From: Acinetobacter ihumii
GTDB lineage: Bacteria > Pseudomonadota > Gammaproteobacteria > Pseudomonadales > Moraxellaceae
Reading direction: 5' to 3'
NCBI RefSeq assembly: GCF_900625095.1
Contig: NZ_LR130760.1
Span: 1,251,224-1,315,223 of the forward strand
DNA: 64,000 bases
Each line of letters begins with the position of its first letter. The stretch's first letter is position 1. Position numbers and translations under genes: made by a program. The notes beneath the pieces are model-generated. The model saw only the letters and a list, made by a program, of their open reading frames with translations, did no database searches and was not told the origin of the DNA. Positions 48,349 to 58,482 of the stretch are shown here, piece by piece.

Positions 48349-48750
48349 ATGTCTCAAAAAATTGATGCCACAGATATCACTGAAGAAGAAGCGTTAAATG
48401 CCGTCTTTTTTGAGCGTGCTGATGATTTCATTAAACTTGCCAATGAGTTCTGCCGCCCGAAGAAAGGTGAAAAGCCCAATCCTGCGGAAGTTCGTGGTCA
48501 GGTCAGTGCTGCCATGTTATTTGGAACCGCACGTTTTAATACATGGGTGGCGGCCAATAACTTTAAAGATGGCAATGAAATGCGTGATGCGAAAGAGCAA
48601 GTGATGTCTTATGTCCTGCAACAGTTTCAAATGATGCTTGAAGATAATTATGATGAGTATTGCGAGCAGTTTGATAATTACTTGCGCTTTCGTGAAAATG
48701 AAGAATTTCATACCCACAAGCATGAACATAAACACGATCACAACCATTGA
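48349..48750 (+). CDS. DUF3144 protein with His-rich C-terminal tail
   Basis: A 133-residue protein. The DUF3144 region (residues 15-115: VFFERADDFIKLANEFCRPK, then AAMLFGTARFNTWVAANNF) is of unknown function. The C-terminus, EFHTHKHEHKHDHNH, has seven His in 14 residues, a likely metal-binding tail. ATG 48349 is used, with GGAAAAAG upstream, rather than a TTG 15 bases before. A terminator follows directly. Confidence 0.85.
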   Translation: MSQKIDATDITEEEALNAVFFERADDFIKLANEFCRPKKGEKPNPAEVRGQVSAAMLFGTARFNTWVAANNFKDGNEMRDAKEQVMSYVLQQFQMMLEDNYDEYCEQFDNYLRFRENEEFHTHKHEHKHDHNH

Positions 48751-48751
48751 G

Positions 48752-48776
48752 AAAAAGCCCTTTACGGGCTTTTTTT
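48752..48776 (+). terminator. Terminator of the DUF3144 gene
   Basis: Stem AAAAAGCCC/GGGCTTTTT with TTTAC loop and a T run, immediately after the stop codon. Confidence 0.93.
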
Positions 48777-48883
48777 AATCGTCTTTTTTTAAAGATTGCT
48801 TTTATAAGTGCTTTTATTATCGCATTTGGAAGAAAATAAAGAGAATCAAAAATAGCGGGAAAAAATTCGATGAAATTTAACCA

Positions 48884-49201
48884 TTAAATCTTACGATCCC
48901 AAACAATTTTTTTCACCTGATTATTCACCACTGTCACGGTATAGTACGTGTTATCAATCAAGTAAATATAGTCAACTGCACTTAGCGTTTTTCGATTTTC
49001 TTGCCATTCATAGCTACGCTGCGAAATAGGTGCTTGTTGCATTTTTTGCATCAGATTAGCATAGCTATCCCCTACATAGACCAAATTACCACTTTGACTG
49101 CGCATTGAGTTAGTTTCAGTGCTAGCCAAAATCAAAGTTGAACTACTCAACAATGCCATAAATACGCTATAAACAAATAATTTTCTGGTTTTATTCAACA
49201 T
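48884..49201 (-). CDS. Small exported protein, DUF2845-like
   Basis: A 105-residue protein with a signal peptide (cleavage about 26, ILAST). The mature part has the order GNLVYVGDSYANLMQKM, YEWQENRKTL, YYTVTVVNNQVKKI, which resembles the short BamE-like/DUF2845 fold. The family match is weak and no function can be given. Monocistronic. Confidence 0.55.
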   Translation of the reverse strand: MLNKTRKLFVYSVFMALLSSSTLILASTETNSMRSQSGNLVYVGDSYANLMQKMQQAPISQRSYEWQENRKTLSAVDYIYLIDNTYYTVTVVNNQVKKIVWDRKI

Positions 49202-49285
49202 AATTGACCTTTGTTTTAAACCTTTATATTTTTAACAAGCCTAACATAGACTTTTTTTTACTCTTGAGTCAAATCTAAGCCCAAA

Positions 49286-49313
49286 TATAAAAAAGACTGC
49301 CGAAGCAGCCTTT
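49286..49313 (-). terminator. Terminator of the M16 peptidase gene
   Basis: Stem AAGGCTGC/GCAGTCTT around a TTCG tetraloop in the minus-strand RNA, then a run of T. Located about 20 bases past the stop codon. Confidence 0.88.
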
Positions 49314-49332
49314 ATGTAGGTTGACGCTCTCT

Positions 49333-52104
49333 TTACTGCTTCTTTGCAACTTGACCATATTGATCTGCCATCACCTCAACAAAGTAGTCAAGCTTGATGT
49401 ATTTTTTGATCACGGCATCTACATCTGCCTTGCTTAAATTGGCAATATCACGGTCACGTTGCCCGCGATCCAGCATATTTTTACCACGCTCCAACTGGCT
49501 ATTTAGCATACGATGAATACTGCGTTCATCTTCTAATGTGGTGACACGTTTTTTCAAAATATCTGCTTTGGCAGATTCCAATTCCTGTTCAGTTACACCA
49601 CCTTGCAATAACTTTTGCAACACGTGATGCACCGTTTGCGACACTTGTTCACCGCGACCTGCGGTATAGTTCGCTTCAATCGTGAGTGCGCCAACATTGG
49701 TGTCACTGTCTAATTGCAAATCGCTACCAAAACCATAAACCAGCGCATTTTTCTCACGAAGTTCTTGCCCCAAACGTGAAGATAATTGTGATTGACCCAA
49801 AATGTGGGTAAACACAATTAATGCAGGTGCATCAGGATGGTCTATACCGACAGGGAAAGTCAGAATACTTTGATAATTACCAAACTCGCGCTGTTCAGAC
49901 AAGGCATGTACTTTTTGTGCTGGATAGTCAGTATCAGTGGATAAAATCTTTTGATAAGGTTCTGAGCTTGACCAAGAACCGAAAGATTGAGCTACAAATT
50001 GCTGCATCTTTTTAGCATCAAAATCTCCTGTGATGGCAATCTGGGCATGATTCATGGCAAAGAATTGATCATACAATTGTTTGACTTGCGCCTTCGTTGC
50101 ATGGTTCAACTGCTTTTTAGCAAATTCGGGCTCAAAATGATAACGCAAATCCCCCGGTTGATAAATTTCGATAATTCGTGCCAAATTCAATGCTGCCACG
50201 GTTTCAGGCTCGGTATATGGTCGATCCAGACTTGCCAGACTTTGTGACTTAATTAAATCAAACTGGCTTTTTTCAAAGCTTGGATGCTTCATTACATCTA
50301 CCACAAATTTAAAAAAGTCTTCAAATTTATCTTTACGTGCCTGAATATTAATGGTGATGCCATTTTCTGAACTGGTTGCAGTGGCTGCGCCACCCGCCTC
50401 GATTGATTTGTCGGCAACATCCTGCAAGCTGTATTGGTTTGAACCACGCAGTAACAAATAAGAGGTTAAATCCAGAACAGTGCCCTTATCAAATAACGAT
50501 TTTTCCGTACCAAAGTCGAGCGTGATGGTGGCGTAAACTCGATCATCTCGGGTCTGTGTTGGAAATAGCGCATATTGCATACCGTTTTTAAGCTGACCAC
50601 GCTGAATTTTCTTCTCGGTATTTTGTAAATAATCCGCCGATGATTTTACATATTGACTGACTTCCTGCTTATACACACTGGCATCTTTTAAGGGCTCTTC
50701 AGCAGTGGGGTGTTGATCCAGCGTTTTTGGTTTTTCTTGCTGTTTTTTTTGCTCCAGTGCTTTTTTCTGTTCTTCTGGTGTGGGTTTAATGTCGCCTGAA
50801 ATACGATGTTCGGCACTTAAAAATTGTTTTAGGGTTTGATTAACTTCACTGACATTAAGTTTTTGCACGGCATCCAGATCATTAAAATATTGCCCCCAAT
50901 TCCCTTTTGAAGACACAATATAATCACTCAAACGCGACCCTAAAGCCGTTGAATCATTCAAGATTAAATCAGCCTGATTTTGCATCAGGGTTTTAACCCG
51001 TTTTAATTCGGTATCATTAAATGCTTTGCCATTTTCCACCTGAGAGATCAGCGTAGATTCAACTTTTTTTTCATCATGATTAGGTGCATAAATTGCCCCT
51101 AGAAATACCAAGTTAAAATCCTGATCAAGCCATGTCGTGGACTGAACTGCGGTACTGATGCCTGTTTCTACTAATCCCTGATACAAATGTCCACTGGGTT
51201 GCATGGTATACAGTAACGGCGAAAGTGCCAGACTTGGCACCACTTTTTTGTTTGTACTGTCCATATAAATATGAAACTTGGCTAAATCACTACCCTTTTG
51301 TACTAAAAAGTGACGTGGATTAATTTTACTGGAATCAAGTTTTGGCACTTGTACACTGGCTGGAATATTTCGAGCAGCAATTGGACTGAAGTTTTTATCA
51401 ATCGTTTTCAATACTTCTGCTTTATCAAATTTTCCTGAAATGACCATGATGGCATTATTTGGCGCGTACCATGTTCGATAGAACTTATTGACTTCATCGA
51501 GTTGAATCGATTTAAGTTCGGGTAAATCCCCAATTGGTAAACGACCTAAGTATTGATTGCCATACGCCGCTTTAAACACTTGATCCATCAGGACCGAGAA
51601 TGGCTGATCCATACGGATTTCACGTTCGCGTTTAACAATTTCAATCTCAGAAGGAACAAATTTTTCCTGTAAGACCAATTTATCCATTCGTTGAGATTCT
51701 AAATACAGAATTTCATTTAAGGCTTGCGGTTCTGGACGAACAATATTGGTATAGCGCGTAGAGTAATATTCCGTACTGGCATTGGTCATGAGTGTGTACT
51801 GATCCAGACGGCGCTGAAACTCATCACCTTTCACATCTTGAGTACCTTTAAACGCCAAGTGTTCCAACAAATGCGCCAGCCCACCTTTACCTTTTGGGTC
51901 ATTGAGAGACCCTGTAAAATAGATGGTATTTACAAAGACTTTATTTTCTTTATTGTTTGGGGCAAGCACCACCCGAAAACCATTATCCAGTTTATATTCT
52001 TCAATATTCTTTTCACTTTTGACCAATACGGTTTGTGACCAAGCACCTGCACTTAAACCAATAAAACACAAAGAGAGAGTAAGTTGTTTAAACCGAATTA
52101 ACAT
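49333..52104 (-). CDS. Insulinase-like zinc metalloprotease, M16 family, two-repeat exported form
   Basis: A 923-residue protein with a signal peptide (to about 23). The first M16 unit carries the inverted zinc motif HLLEHLAFKG (His78, Glu81, His82) and a downstream EIEIVKREREIRM helix supplying the third ligand. The second unit (about 490-915) lacks HxxEH and is the usual inactive partner. A Gln/Lys/Pro-rich linker (about 445-470) joins them. Likely a periplasmic oligopeptidase. Long for bacterial M16 (PqqL-like) but usual for this type. Confidence 0.92.
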   Translation of the reverse strand: MLIRFKQLTLSLCFIGLSAGAWSQTVLVKSEKNIEEYKLDNGFRVVLAPNNKENKVFVNTIYFTGSLNDPKGKGGLAHLLEHLAFKGTQDVKGDEFQRRLDQYTLMTNASTEYYSTRYTNIVRPEPQALNEILYLESQRMDKLVLQEKFVPSEIEIVKREREIRMDQPFSVLMDQVFKAAYGNQYLGRLPIGDLPELKSIQLDEVNKFYRTWYAPNNAIMVISGKFDKAEVLKTIDKNFSPIAARNIPASVQVPKLDSSKINPRHFLVQKGSDLAKFHIYMDSTNKKVVPSLALSPLLYTMQPSGHLYQGLVETGISTAVQSTTWLDQDFNLVFLGAIYAPNHDEKKVESTLISQVENGKAFNDTELKRVKTLMQNQADLILNDSTALGSRLSDYIVSSKGNWGQYFNDLDAVQKLNVSEVNQTLKQFLSAEHRISGDIKPTPEEQKKALEQKKQQEKPKTLDQHPTAEEPLKDASVYKQEVSQYVKSSADYLQNTEKKIQRGQLKNGMQYALFPTQTRDDRVYATITLDFGTEKSLFDKGTVLDLTSYLLLRGSNQYSLQDVADKSIEAGGAATATSSENGITINIQARKDKFEDFFKFVVDVMKHPSFEKSQFDLIKSQSLASLDRPYTEPETVAALNLARIIEIYQPGDLRYHFEPEFAKKQLNHATKAQVKQLYDQFFAMNHAQIAITGDFDAKKMQQFVAQSFGSWSSSEPYQKILSTDTDYPAQKVHALSEQREFGNYQSILTFPVGIDHPDAPALIVFTHILGQSQLSSRLGQELREKNALVYGFGSDLQLDSDTNVGALTIEANYTAGRGEQVSQTVHHVLQKLLQGGVTEQELESAKADILKKRVTTLEDERSIHRMLNSQLERGKNMLDRGQRDRDIANLSKADVDAVIKKYIKLDYFVEVMADQYGQVAKKQ

Positions 52105-52270
52105 AAAAATTCCAAAATTAATTTAAATCATATGAATTATTTGAACGTCGCTATAGTATGAAAATACTTGATTTTTTTATAGTGAAGTTTTGAAACGAGC
52201 GTCACATTATGCTGTAGTTCAATTGTCCCCAAAATTCAACTAAATAACATGATAAATGTGTATTTCAGAT

Positions 52271-53503
52271 TCAATCTTCAGCACGTAATCTAAGATTTTG
52301 CTGAGTATATAAACCACAATTCCCTGAAAAAAGATAAGCCAACAAACAGGTAATGACTGCGTATTGTGCGATATCTGCGCCGAATAACTCAATTGCCAAA
52401 ACAATGGAGGTCAATGGTGCCTTGCTCGCGCCAGCAAATAAACTCACCAAACCTAAGCCTGCAAGCAATGAAATAGGTAAAGGTAAAAACTGCCCCAAAG
52501 CATTGCCAAAGGTCGTACCCACAAAAAACAACGGGGTAATTTCCCCTCCTTTAAAACCTGAACCAAGCGTGGTGGCGGTAAAAATGATTTTACCGAGAAA
52601 ATCAGTAATAGGAAGGTCAATATAAAATGAAGAAATAATACTGCCGACACCTAAACCATTAAACTTCTGATGACCCACCAACACCGTCATCAACATAATT
52701 AAGATACCACCAATCATGGGTCGAAACGGCATAAAACGGATGTAGCGATTGAGTTGCTTACTCACATATAAAATAGAAGCAATAAACATTCGAGCGACAA
52801 AACCGAATAATAAACCTGCCACAATCAGACTTGAGATGGTGCTGAAATTTAAATCTGGGAAACTGGAAACCACATAATACTGATGTGGATGACTAATATG
52901 AAACAGTTCAGGAATCTGTGAAGCCACCAGCGCAGAAACAAAGCAAGGAAAGACTGCTGAATAGCGTAATTTACCCAGTGAGGTAATTTCCAGACCATAT
53001 ATTGCACCAGCCAACGGCAATCCAAAAATAGCCGCAAAACCTGAACCAATACTGGCAATGAGAAAAATCTTACGGTTATCTCCGGGTACTTTAAAGACTT
53101 GCGTCATATGATCGGTCAATGCACCTGAAAGTTGAACTGCCGGAGCTTCGCGTCCAGCCGAGCCTCCAAAAATCTGGGTTAAAATCGCGCTGAAAAATAC
53201 CAAAGGAGTCATTCGTTTTGGAATAAATGCTCTAGGATGATGAATTTCATCAATCAGTAAATGCGTTCCCTTTTCAATTGGTGTGCCATAGTAATAAAAC
53301 AGATAACCCATCAACAGCCCAATAAAAGGCAAAAAATAGACCAGCCACGGATAAACAATTCGAGTTTGATTGGCAATATCAAAGCACACAAAAATAAGGC
53401 TAGAGGATAAACCAGAAATCACCCCAATCAAGACAGAAGCAACGACCCAATAAGCGGTGTAACGAAAAATCTGTGTGTATTCTGAAGATGGAAAAACTTT
53501 CAT
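52271..53503 (-). CDS. ClC-family anion carrier, resembling the fluoride/proton (CLC-F) clade
   Basis: A 410-residue membrane protein with about ten helices. Filter motifs: GSAGREAPAVQLS in place of GKEGP, and TTLGSGFKGGEITPLFFVGT in place of the usual GxFxP loop, followed by FAGASKAPLTSIVLAIELFGAD. These variants resemble CLC-F transporters that expel fluoride, as opposed to chloride exchangers, so fluoride export is the best guess; chloride cannot be excluded. No fluoride riboswitch was recognised upstream. ATG 53503 is used instead of a TTG 63 bases upstream. Confidence 0.85.
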   Translation of the reverse strand: MKVFPSSEYTQIFRYTAYWVVASVLIGVISGLSSSLIFVCFDIANQTRIVYPWLVYFLPFIGLLMGYLFYYYGTPIEKGTHLLIDEIHHPRAFIPKRMTPLVFFSAILTQIFGGSAGREAPAVQLSGALTDHMTQVFKVPGDNRKIFLIASIGSGFAAIFGLPLAGAIYGLEITSLGKLRYSAVFPCFVSALVASQIPELFHISHPHQYYVVSSFPDLNFSTISSLIVAGLLFGFVARMFIASILYVSKQLNRYIRFMPFRPMIGGILIMLMTVLVGHQKFNGLGVGSIISSFYIDLPITDFLGKIIFTATTLGSGFKGGEITPLFFVGTTFGNALGQFLPLPISLLAGLGLVSLFAGASKAPLTSIVLAIELFGADIAQYAVITCLLAYLFSGNCGLYTQQNLRLRAED

Positions 53504-53627
53504 AATACTTACGGCTATAGCTATGGGATGAAAGGGGAAATTTATCGTGATTATAGTCACGACCAAATGAAAATAAGCTTAAACCTTCTGAGCAATCAAT
53601 GCCATATCAGTTCAAGCTTTTAGCATT

Positions 53628-54452
53628 TTATCTTGAGATTTCAAGATGACTTTGCATGTATAACACTGCATAACCAGAAATTTCGATTCGTTCATGATCT
53701 AAAATACGGCAATATAATTCACCACCACGGTTTGAAGCTTGATAAGCAATGAATTCGGTTTTATTCAATTGATCTGCCCATAACGGCACGATTGCGGTAT
53801 GAATGGAACCTGTAACAGAATCTTCATCAATTCCGATTGCGGGGGCAAAATAACGTGATACACAATCGTATTGCGTACTGTCAGAGGCGGTAATCGCAAC
53901 GTCCAGTGTTGAGCTTGTAATGGCAGTACGCATTTTACCCAATGTTTTCAGTTTACTTAAGTCAGGCTGTTCATCAAGCACATCCTGTACGCTGTGGTAT
54001 TCGATAATATAGGCCTGTGGATTGGCATATACTGCTTTAAATGGTTTAGACAATGCTTCATCTAAAATAGCAGGATATTCACTAAGCTTTTGGGCACGGC
54101 GGATCGGAAAATTCATCAAAATTTTGCCATCTTCCGCTTGAGTCACGATAAAGATCCCTAAATCTTTTACATGGAATTGTAAGGTCTTTGCTTGAGTATA
54201 ATCACGAAAAAGTACAAATGCGCTTGCCAGTGTTGCATGACCACAAAAAGCCACTTCATCCGTCGGTGAAAACCAGCGAATGGCATAGTTGTCATTTTCT
54301 AGTTGTTTAACAAATGCGGTTTCCGAGAGGTTATTTTCAAACGCGATCGATTGCATTAATCCATCATCTAGCCAATCTTCTATAACCAAAACCGCAGCAG
54401 GATTTCCTTTAAATAATTGCTGGGTAAAAGCATCGACTTGATACATTTTCAT
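53628..54452 (-). CDS. PhzF family isomerase-like protein
   Basis: A 274-residue PhzF-fold protein. KMYQVDAFTQQLFKGNPAAV opens the family; the catalytic Glu is in NNLSETAFVK (Glu45); GHATLASAFVL and EDSVTGSIHTAIVPLW are also present. Family members are epimerases or isomerases. No phenazine genes are nearby, so phenazine synthesis is unlikely. It ends 125 bases from the ClC gene and follows the TcyP-like gene on the same strand by about 30 bases. Confidence 0.92.
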   Translation of the reverse strand: MKMYQVDAFTQQLFKGNPAAVLVIEDWLDDGLMQSIAFENNLSETAFVKQLENDNYAIRWFSPTDEVAFCGHATLASAFVLFRDYTQAKTLQFHVKDLGIFIVTQAEDGKILMNFPIRRAQKLSEYPAILDEALSKPFKAVYANPQAYIIEYHSVQDVLDEQPDLSKLKTLGKMRTAITSSTLDVAITASDSTQYDCVSRYFAPAIGIDEDSVTGSIHTAIVPLWADQLNKTEFIAYQASNRGGELYCRILDHERIEISGYAVLYMQSHLEISR

Positions 54453-54482
54453 GGTTAGTGTTGCCTTATTAAAATATTAAAT

Positions 54483-55874
54483 TTAACCGTGACTCAATTC
54501 AGGATCATCGTCACTTTGTAAAATGTCTTTATTGGTTTGGTGCATGAACTGACTGGTAATTGTACCTGCGGTCATAGAACCATTCACATTCAATGCAGTA
54601 CGCCCCATATCAATTAAAGGCTCAATTGAAATCAATAGTGCAACCAAAGTCACAGGCAATCCCATGGCAGGTAATACAATTAATGCTGCAAAGGTTGCTC
54701 CACCCCCTACACCTGCAACACCAATCGAACTTAAAGTCACAATCAATACCAAGGTTGCAATCCACAAAGGATCAAAGGTATTAATACCTAAAGTTGGCGC
54801 AACCATAGTCGCAAGCATGGCAGGATATAAACCTGCACAACCATTTTGTCCTATAGTCGCACCAAAGGAAGCCGAAAAGCTGGCAATTGACTCAGGGACA
54901 CCGAGACGTTGAGTTTGCGCTTCGATATTTAAAGGAATGCTCGCTGCACTGGAACGGCTGGTAAATGCAAAAGTTAATACAGGCCAGACTTTTTTAAAAA
55001 ATCGTAATGGATTGATGCCTGAAAGTGACAATAAAATACCATGTACAGCAAACATGATTGCCAGTCCGAGATAAGAGGCAACCAAGAATCCGCCGAGCTT
55101 TAAAATATCTGCCATATTAGAACCAGCAACAACTTTGGTCATTAAAGCAAATACGCCATAAGGTGTCAGGGTCATGACCAAACGAACCAGTTTCATGATC
55201 CAGCCTTGTAAAGACTCAATACCACGTAAAATTCGCTGACCTTTAACGTCATCATCTTTTAACAGTTTTAATGCCGCAACCCCTAAAAAAGCAGCAAAGA
55301 TAACAACGCTAATAATCGACGTCGGATTTGCTCCGGTTAAGTCTGCAAAAGGATTGGTCGGAATAAATGACAACAGCAACTGTGGTACATTTAAATCAGT
55401 CACTTTGCCCATGTAGTCGCTGTGCAGTGCACTGAGTCGGGCAGTTTCCTGTGTTCCCTGCATCAAGCCTTCAGCAGTTAAGCCAAATAAATGGGTCACA
55501 CCAACACCCACCAATGCAGCTATAGCGGTTGTAAATAGTAAAATCCCAATCGTATAAAAACTGATCTTGCCTAAAGAACTAGCATTATGCAGTTTAGCCA
55601 CAGCCCCTAAAATTGAGATAAAAACCAGCGGCATTACCACCATTTGTAATAGTTTAACGTAACCATTGCCTACGAGATTAAACCATTGCATTGACTCAGC
55701 AAGAACAGGACTCGATTCACCATAGACCAGTTGTAAGCCTAATCCAAAAATCACACCAAGCAATAAACCGCTCAGCACTTTTTTAGCCAGACTCCAGTTG
55801 GTCTTACGTGTTTGAGCCAGTAAAATAATCAGCCCAATAAAAATAATAATATTGATCAGCAAGGGCCAGTTCAT
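54483..55874 (-). CDS. L-cystine symporter, TcyP/YdjN type (dicarboxylate/cation symporter family)
   Basis: A 463-residue DAACS membrane carrier. The Ser-rich [20 protein letters not shown] hairpin, [21 protein letters not shown] and [12 protein letters not shown] match TcyP-like cystine uptake proteins. Eight helices and two re-entrant loops cover the length. Transcribed before PhzF on the same strand. The specific substrate is inferred from close similarity to YdjN; related carriers move dicarboxylates. Confidence 0.88.
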   Translation of the reverse strand: MNWPLLINIIIFIGLIILLAQTRKTNWSLAKKVLSGLLLGVIFGLGLQLVYGESSPVLAESMQWFNLVGNGYVKLLQMVVMPLVFISILGAVAKLHNASSLGKISFYTIGILLFTTAIAALVGVGVTHLFGLTAEGLMQGTQETARLSALHSDYMGKVTDLNVPQLLLSFIPTNPFADLTGANPTSIISVVIFAAFLGVAALKLLKDDDVKGQRILRGIESLQGWIMKLVRLVMTLTPYGVFALMTKVVAGSNMADILKLGGFLVASYLGLAIMFAVHGILLSLSGINPLRFFKKVWPVLTFAFTSRSSAASIPLNIEAQTQRLGVPESIASFSASFGATIGQNGCAGLYPAMLATMVAPTLGINTFDPLWIATLVLIVTLSSIGVAGVGGGATFAALIVLPAMGLPVTLVALLISIEPLIDMGRTALNVNGSMTAGTITSQFMHQTNKDILQSDDDPELSHG

Positions 55875-56089
55875 ACGGACACCTGAAAATTAAATAAATG
55901 CGTTGTTAATATTGGAGCATAGATACTTGTCACGACACCAGCCCCTCGTGATTTAATTGATCAGACAATAACGTCTATCTTTATATTTTTAAAATCTAAT
56001 CCATTCATTTAGATCGATATATTAAAATTATTCGTGATTGATTTGAGTGATCATTCAACAAAACATCAACAAATCATGATCTCTCAAAC

Positions 56090-56113
56090 CGTAAACCTCT
56101 CAATACTGAGAGG
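56090..56113 (-). terminator. Probable terminator of icd
   Basis: Stem CCTCTCA/TGAGAGG with GTAT loop in the minus-strand RNA, then a short T run. It lies just past the icd stop codon. Confidence 0.6.
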
Positions 56114-56124
56114 CTGTTCTTAGA

Positions 56125-57384
56125 CTATTCATCATCCATATGCTGAATAATCGCTTGTCCAAATTCAGAACAACGCAATAATGTAGCGCCTTGCATAAGT
56201 CGTTCAAAATCATAAGTGACCGTTTTGGCTGCAATCGCGCCTGAAATCCCTTTAATAATCAGATCCGCTGCCTCTGTCCAACCCATATCACGTAGCATCA
56301 TTTCCGCAGAAAGTATGATTGAACCCGGATTCACTTTGTCCTGCCCTGCGTATTTTGGTGCTGTACCATGCGTTGCTTCATACACTGCAACCGATCCGCC
56401 AATATTTGCACCAGGTGCAATGCCTATACCACCGACTTCAGCAGCCAATGCATCAGAAATATAATCACCATTTAGGTTTAATGTTGCAATCACGGAGTAA
56501 TCGGTCGGGCGCAATAGAATTTGCTGCAAGAACGCATCGGCAATCACATCTTTAATGATAATATCTTTGCCCGTTTTGGGATTTTTAATTTTGACCCACG
56601 GCCCTCCATCTATCAATTCGCCACCGAATCGCTCAATTGCGAGTTCATAGCCCCATTCTTTAAATGCACCTTCGGTATATTTCATGATGTTGCCTTTATG
56701 CACCAAAGTCACATTTGGCTGGTCATGATCAATCGCAAACTGAATCGCTTTACGCACCAAACGTTGCGAGCCTTCTTTCGAGACAGGTTTAACCCCTATA
56801 CCGCAACTTTCTGGAAAACGGATTTTGGTCACTCCCATTTCCTCTTGAAGAAACTTGATCATTTTTTTGGCTTCGGGTGAATCCGCTTTCCATTCAATCC
56901 CTGCGTAAATATCTTCTGAGTTTTCGCGGAAAATCACCATATTGGTCTGTTCAGGATGTTGCACTGGACTTGGTACGCCTTTAAACCAACGAACAGGACG
57001 AATACATACGTACAAATCGAGTTCCTGACGTAATGCAACATTGAGTGAACGGATGCCTCCACCCACAGGTGTGGTCAAAGGACCTTTAATTGACACCACA
57101 TATTCACGTAATGCTTCAAAAGTTTCTTCTGGCATATAGGTGCCATAAATAGTATTTGCTTTCTCGCCGCAGTATACTTCCATCCATTCGATCGAACGCT
57201 TGCCACCATACGCTTTTAGCACAGCAGCATCTACCACTGCTTTCATTGCTGGTGTAATATCCACACCAATACCGTCACCTTCAATGAAAGGAATGATCGG
57301 ATGGTTGGGAACATTAAGTGACAGGTCTGCATTGACTGTGATTTTGTCACCATCCGCAGGAACTACGATCTTCTGATAACCCAT
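56125..57384 (-). CDS. icd: Isocitrate dehydrogenase [NADP], dimeric type
   Basis: A 419-residue TCA-cycle enzyme close to E. coli Icd (416). The substrate-binding and phosphorylation segment [13 protein letters not shown] includes the Ser that Icd kinase targets; NADP-binding [17 protein letters not shown] and [16 protein letters not shown] are intact. The frame stays open 70 codons upstream, but the ATG at 57384 with GGGAG is the natural start: [12 protein letters not shown]. It lies one gene from a second, unrelated isocitrate dehydrogenase. Confidence 0.96.
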   Translation of the reverse strand: MGYQKIVVPADGDKITVNADLSLNVPNHPIIPFIEGDGIGVDITPAMKAVVDAAVLKAYGGKRSIEWMEVYCGEKANTIYGTYMPEETFEALREYVVSIKGPLTTPVGGGIRSLNVALRQELDLYVCIRPVRWFKGVPSPVQHPEQTNMVIFRENSEDIYAGIEWKADSPEAKKMIKFLQEEMGVTKIRFPESCGIGVKPVSKEGSQRLVRKAIQFAIDHDQPNVTLVHKGNIMKYTEGAFKEWGYELAIERFGGELIDGGPWVKIKNPKTGKDIIIKDVIADAFLQQILLRPTDYSVIATLNLNGDYISDALAAEVGGIGIAPGANIGGSVAVYEATHGTAPKYAGQDKVNPGSIILSAEMMLRDMGWTEAADLIIKGISGAIAAKTVTYDFERLMQGATLLRCSEFGQAIIQHMDDE

Positions 57385-57574
57385 TGTATTGGTTCTCCCT
57401 TTTGTCGCTGGCAAATGCATGTATGCCACTTGGGACATACCTTCTATTTTTATTAATGCAAAACCAGTGTAATTGAAAAACTGTTGTTGATGAGATTTTG
57501 AGCAGAAATAGCAACATTTCTCATTTAAATAAAAACACTTTTTGAAAACACTTAAATTAAAGCAGTAAATTGAT

Positions 57575-58378
57575 ATGAAAATTGTTGTATTCAATAAGCC
57601 TTATGATGTTCTGTCACAATTTCGTGAAGACAGTGCACATTTAACTGTTTCCAGTTTTATCAATGATCCTGAGTTACGTATTGCAGGACGATTAGATTTA
57701 GATTCTGAAGGTCTGATGTTCCTAACCGATCATGGTGGTTTAAATCAATTTATTACTCATCCAAGTAATAAAAAATACAAAACTTATCTGGTTCAGGTTG
57801 ATGGCGATATCACTGAGGATGCTCTGGAACAATTGCGTAAAGGTGTAGAGCTGGCTGATGGTTTAACCTTACCTGCCACAGCACTGAAAGTGACAGAACC
57901 AGAGTGGCTTTGGGAACGTCATCCGCCTGTGCGTTATCGTGCCAATATCCCAACTTCTTGGGTGGAAATCTCGATTTGTGAAGGTCGTAACCGTCAGGTT
58001 CGACGTATGACTGCAACCGTTGGTTTTCCCACTTTACGTTTAATTCGCACAAAAATCGGATCAATTGACTTGGTTCGACTGGGTTTAAAACCGGGTGAAC
58101 AAACTGAGATTGAACCTTTGCTCTATCCAGACTTTAAAGATGTGCCAGAGGATAAACCCTATCGTTCACGTTCTTATGTAAAAAAACCGGGCGGCACAGG
58201 TGGTAAACCGATGCAGCACAAACATAAAGAAGGTGAGAAAAAAGATCCGAATAAGAAAAAGTCAGGAACCAAGCGCATTTGGCAAATGGATGAAAGTGAG
58301 AAGCCGCGCCGTAAAACCAATGGCACAACACGTCCAAATACCAAAGCTCCACGTGGTCGCAACCGTAATGGTCGCTAA
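57575..58378 (+). CDS. 23S rRNA pseudouridine synthase, RluE-like
   Basis: A 267-residue enzyme of the RsuA/RluE group. The catalytic Asp is in [27 protein letters not shown] and [13 protein letters not shown] follow. RluE modifies U2457. The last 80 residues (about 188-267) form a Lys/Arg/Gly-rich tail longer than usual, which may aid ribosomal RNA binding. Start: first ATG of the frame; divergent from icd. Confidence 0.9.
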   Translation: MKIVVFNKPYDVLSQFREDSAHLTVSSFINDPELRIAGRLDLDSEGLMFLTDHGGLNQFITHPSNKKYKTYLVQVDGDITEDALEQLRKGVELADGLTLPATALKVTEPEWLWERHPPVRYRANIPTSWVEISICEGRNRQVRRMTATVGFPTLRLIRTKIGSIDLVRLGLKPGEQTEIEPLLYPDFKDVPEDKPYRSRSYVKKPGGTGGKPMQHKHKEGEKKDPNKKKSGTKRIWQMDESEKPRRKTNGTTRPNTKAPRGRNRNGR

Positions 58379-58418
58379 GTAAGAGTGTTTCTTTAAAGCT
58401 CAACTCATTCAGATTAAA

Positions 58419-58448
58419 TAAAAAACCGATGCATTTGCATCGGTTTTT
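58419..58448. terminator. Bidirectional terminator between the RluE-like gene and monomeric icd
   Basis: Stem AAAAACCGATGCA/TGCATCGGTTTTT with a TT loop, T-rich on both strands, between convergent genes. Confidence 0.92.
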
Positions 58449-58482
58449 TTACATCAAGAACTGACATTAGTTCTTCGTGCAA

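Noticed and set aside
53504..53627. Fluoride riboswitch upstream of the ClC gene
   Set aside because: The sequence was read on the minus strand for the conserved aptamer blocks and none is present; only a short GTGA/TCAC stem is visible.
57385..57594. 70-codon N-terminal extension of icd
   Set aside because: The extension is Cys/Phe/Ser-rich, unlike any Icd, and reaches into the divergent RluE-like gene; [12 protein letters not shown] has a ribosome site and matches family length.
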